38,495 nt of DNA, from contig CACYJP010000019.1 in assembly GCA_902774725.1 (NCBI GenBank), forward strand, positions 1 through 38,495, given 5' to 3'. Each line of letters begins with the position of its first letter. Position 1 is the stretch's first letter. The translations under genes and the position numbers were made by a program. Below, in pieces: positions 36,673 through 38,495 of this stretch. The DNA is from an uncultured Lachnospiraceae bacterium. Its GTDB lineage: Bacteria > Bacillota > Clostridia > Lachnospirales > Lachnospiraceae. Under the pieces are notes generated by a model that was given only the letters and a program-made list of their open reading frames with translations, had not been told where the DNA came from and made no database searches.

Positions 36673-36732
36673 AGTATACTTTGTTAATCTTTCATTTTTA
36701 CTGAAAAAAATCTTAAGATTTTCTTACGATTT
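36673..36732 (-). promoter_or_regulatory. vanY upstream region: tandem 11-bp direct repeat and -10 box
   Basis: On the plus strand TCTTAAGATTT (36711-36721) and TCTTACGATTT (36722-36732) are adjacent direct repeats, one helical turn each. This geometry is typical of OmpR/PhoB-family response regulator sites, VanR included. On the minus strand a TATACT -10 box (36673-36678) follows; no good -35 box is present, as expected for an activated promoter. The same 11-mer recurs upstream of the exported protein near 37.9 kb. The rest of the 296-bp gap holds two terminators. Confidence 0.55.
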
Positions 36733-36790
36733 AAAACCTGTTTAAACCCCTTTTGTCTTAGACAACTCGTATTTAACACCCTGCAGGCAT

Positions 36791-36818
36791 CAAAAAAGCA
36801 TCAAAATATGCTTTTTTT
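36791..36818. terminator. second hairpin terminator in the vanY upstream gap
   Basis: AAAAAAGCA (36792-36800) pairs with TGCTTTTTT (36809-36817) around an 8-base loop, with A and T runs on either side. It may back up the terminator at 36832-36871. Confidence 0.55.
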
Positions 36819-36831
36819 AAAATTTTAAAAT

Positions 36832-36871
36832 CAAAAAATAAAAAATCAGCGGAATATTTCTACTCCGCTGA
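36832..36871 (-). terminator. intrinsic terminator of the exported repeat-protein gene
   Basis: TCAGCGGA (36846-36853) pairs with TCCGCTGA (36864-36871). On the minus strand the stem is followed by a T-rich run of about 12 bases, about 67 bp past the stop codon. Confidence 0.85.
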
Positions 36872-36937
36872 CTATACGAAAAATCTAAGCACTATTTAGG
36901 AATTAATTGTTAATTAGTATGTTAAGAATCAGGCAAA

Positions 36938-37780
36938 TTAGTCTGCAAACTTACCTGTATGATTATAGTAATCTGCATCTACAAGATAGTAGTTTCTTTC
37001 ATAGTTAGCTACAAGCTTACCCATATCTACATTATTAAGGTGCATACCCTCTGACTTGTATAACTCTCCATCAATGAAGATGTAAACATCTTCAACATCA
37101 TTTTCTGAATCTACATAGTAGAGATCAAGAAGTCCATCACCATTCACATCATACACCTGGAAGCCACCAACTCCCTGTCCCTTATCTGTAAGGACCTGTC
37201 TGTAAGCATCCATAGATGCCTTAAAGCTATCATCTTCTGCTGTTTCTTCTGCTATCGCCTCTGTAGTCTCTTCTGTTACAACCTCTGTAGCCTCTTCTGC
37301 TATCGCCTCTGTAGCCTCTTCTGTTACAGACTCTGTATTCTCTTCTGCTGTTTCCTTTTCTACATCACTACCAGTAGCCTCATCAGGCTTGATCCACTCA
37401 TCTGCTGAAAGAGCAAAATAGTTTCTATCAACATTCAGATAAGCCTCATAGCAATTGTTTTCATCGAAAACAGACTCATCCATTCCAACTACATTACCAT
37501 CGTTAAATGTATAAAGCTCTCTTGTTCTGCCGTCACGGCCTTCCTTAAGGTACATAAGGTCCGGCATACCATCCTCATTGAAGTCTGCTACAGAAAAGTA
37601 ACCAGGCCCGAAGTTCATATCAGCCTCTTTACTTGCAAGTACATTTTTGTACCCTTCCATTGCTGCAGCTATATCATTATTAGATGCTGCCTTTACTCCA
37701 CCAATTGCTCCTGCTCCGGATGCTATTGTAGCTGCTGCTACAACGCCTGTGAGCATTTTTGTCATAAAATTCTTCCTCAT
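36938..37780 (-). CDS. exported two-domain repeat protein with acidic Ca-type loops
   Basis: I do not recognise a named family. The 280-residue protein has a signal peptide (about 1-32) and two similar domains. The first (about 37-130) holds AAMEGYKNVLASK, then DFNEDGMPDL (66-75) and NVDRNYFALSADEW. The second (about 187-275) repeats this as ASMDAYRQVLTDK, DVNGDGLLDL (211-220) and NYERNYYLVDADYY. The D-x-N-x-D-G-x-x-D loops resemble EF-hand, dockerin or FG-GAP calcium loops. Between them a Glu/Thr/Ala-rich linker (132-184) carries imperfect TEAIAEE and TEVVTEE repeats. The ATG follows AAAAAAGGAGAAAAAAT. It lies directly downstream of the histidine kinase and shares an 11-bp upstream motif with vanY, so an envelope role is likely but unproven. 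Confidence 0.83.
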   Translation of the reverse strand: MRKNFMTKMLTGVVAAATIASGAGAIGGVKAASNNDIAAAMEGYKNVLASKEADMNFGPGYFSVADFNEDGMPDLMYLKEGRDGRTRELYTFNDGNVVGMDESVFDENNCYEAYLNVDRNYFALSADEWIKPDEATGSDVEKETAEENTESVTEEATEAIAEEATEVVTEETTEAIAEETAEDDSFKASMDAYRQVLTDKGQGVGGFQVYDVNGDGLLDLYYVDSENDVEDVYIFIDGELYKSEGMHLNNVDMGKLVANYERNYYLVDADYYNHTGKFAD

Positions 37781-37803
37781 TATTTTTTCTCCTTTTTTAT
37801 ATC

Positions 37804-37870
37804 TGTCTGCAGTGTTGCACTATAGTTTTTGTTAACTTCAACACTACGAACTCAAGTGTAGCAGACTTCT
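37804..37870 (-). other. structured 5' leader of the exported protein gene
   Basis: In the leader GTCTGC and AGTGTTG pair with CAACACT and GCAGAC, leaving a bulge of about 15 bases on one side and a loop of about 21 bases. The structure ends about 25 bases before the start codon. Its function is unknown. Confidence 0.5.
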
Positions 37871-37873
37871 CAG

Positions 37874-37934
37874 ATATAATCTTTCGGAAATAATGATTAA
37901 AATCTTACGATTTACTTATAAGTTTTTTCGATTT
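37874..37934 (-). promoter_or_regulatory. candidate promoter and response-regulator sites before the exported protein gene
   Basis: The 11-mer TCTTACGATTT (37903-37913, plus strand) equals one half of the vanY repeat, and a second CGATTT core (37929-37934) lies 21 bp away, two helical turns. On the minus strand TTATAT (37874-37879) is a plausible -10 box, with the 11-mer placed just upstream of the expected -35 region. The leader is about 95 bases long. Confidence 0.5.
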
Positions 37935-37937
37935 TCT

Positions 37938-37974
37938 TATATCTATTTCTTATCTATGTTTTATATCTATTTCT
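37938..37974. repeat. 14-bp direct repeat overlapping the kinase stop codon
   Basis: TTATATCTATTTCT occurs at 37938-37951 and again at 37961-37974, 23 bp apart, in an AT-rich stretch. The second copy includes the histidine kinase stop codon. Confidence 0.8.
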
Positions 37975-38495
37975 CAGGAAGCTTTATGGTAAATGTAATT
38001 GTTTCATTTTCGCTTTCAGCTATAATCGTTCCATCATGAGCAACTACCAGCTGCTTTGCAATAGCAAGCCCTAGACCTGAACCACCGGTCGCCGTACTTC
38101 TTGAGGAATCAAGTCTGTAAAACTGATCAAATATCCTTTCGAGTTTTTCTTTCGGAATGGTCTTTCCTTTATTTTCAACAACCAGTTTGATGTAACCTTC
38201 CTCTTCATCTGAAGGCTTTTCTTTAGTAAGGGCTATCTTAATCGAAGTTGCAGGATAGCTGTAGAAAATAGCATTACGTATCAGGTTGTCAATTACTCTT
38301 TCTATCTTGTCTGTATCAACATAAGCATTTACCCCCTGCTCGATCTCCTGTTCAAAGCTGAGTCCCTTTTCAGCAAGCAGCGGATTGAACTCAAAGGCTA
38401 TTTGTTCAAGCATGACCGACAGATTCACATTTCCCTTATCCAGCTCAACCTTTCGGATATTGTATCTGGTGATCTCAAAAAGCTCATTTACCAGT
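37967..38495 (-). CDS. sensor histidine kinase, VanS-like, C-terminal part
   Basis: The gene runs off the right edge; 176 codons are present and the frame stays open to 38494. The translation enters at LVNELFEITRYNIRKVEL, the end of the HisKA dimerisation helices, so the phospho-accepting His lies outside. The HATPase domain follows with the N box (IDNLIRNAIFYS), G1-like KGKTIPKEKLERIFDQFYRLD and the G2 box GGSGLGLAIAKQL. Overall similarity is to VanS/PhoR-type kinases of OmpR-family systems. Its response regulator is probably upstream, beyond the window. An internal GTG at 38428 is not a real start. It lies just upstream of the exported repeat protein and two genes from vanY. Confidence 0.9.
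   Translation of the reverse strand, partial: LVNELFEITRYNIRKVELDKGNVNLSVMLEQIAFEFNPLLAEKGLSFEQEIEQGVNAYVDTDKIERVIDNLIRNAIFYSYPATSIKIALTKEKPSDEEEGYIKLVVENKGKTIPKEKLERIFDQFYRLDSSRSTATGGSGLGLAIAKQLVVAHDGTIIAESENETITFTIKLPEK

Overview
The window looks like chromosomal DNA of an anaerobic Gram-positive Firmicute, most likely a Lachnospiraceae/Clostridia relative. The evidence is a moderately low GC content, strong AGGAGG-type ribosome sites, a class III fructose-1,6-bisphosphatase, a FeoA-FeoB fusion, Firmicute-type GuaD and Xpt, and two exported wall enzymes carrying aromatic WYYF cell-wall-binding repeats. Genus cannot be fixed from the sequence alone. Most of the window is ordinary core and metabolic sequence; only the thi operon runs on the plus strand.

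Region 1-5.0 kb (minus strand): a compact five-gene run, read ldcA-like S66 peptidase, NCS2 purine permease, D-2-hydroxyacid dehydrogenase, LUD protein, mntP. It probably starts from a promoter near 5.03-5.06 kb. At the extreme left edge, past mntP, a 24-codon open frame resembles the C-terminal part of IscB-type (RRXRR/HNH) proteins and may be a transposon remnant.

Region 5.08-9.89 kb (plus strand): a thiamine salvage operon with a consensus promoter, a TPP riboswitch and an intrinsic terminator. Its genes are thiM, thiE, a HAD phosphatase, thiD, a SAM methyltransferase and a tenA-type gene. The HAD and methyltransferase genes are unassigned members of the operon. A cluster of inverted repeats separates the HAD gene from thiD.

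Region 9.9-15.9 kb (minus strand): xpt and guaD (guanine to xanthine to XMP), glgX (glycogen debranching), a FeoA-FeoB fusion and tRNA-Arg(ACG) with its own terminator. Then follows a 140-bp element bounded by 19-bp inverted repeats.

Region 16.1-25.1 kb (minus strand): a fructose PTS operon, fruK-fruA(IIABC)-ptsH-fbp-ptsI-DeoR regulator, ending in a wall-anchored polysaccharide deacetylase. The HPr has the phosphocarrier His15 but Gly at the usual Ser46 regulatory site, so this phosphorelay may be exempt from HPr kinase control.

Region 25.2-38.5 kb (minus strand): a YdcF-family membrane protein, uvrA, an exported NlpC/P60 wall hydrolase, uvrB, a cytoplasmic GH13 enzyme, a VanY-type D,D-carboxypeptidase, an exported two-domain repeat protein with Ca-type acidic loops, and the 3' end of a VanS-like histidine kinase. 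The same 11-bp motif occurs upstream of vanY (as a tandem pair) and upstream of the exported protein, suggesting a small cell-envelope regulon of the neighbouring two-component system.
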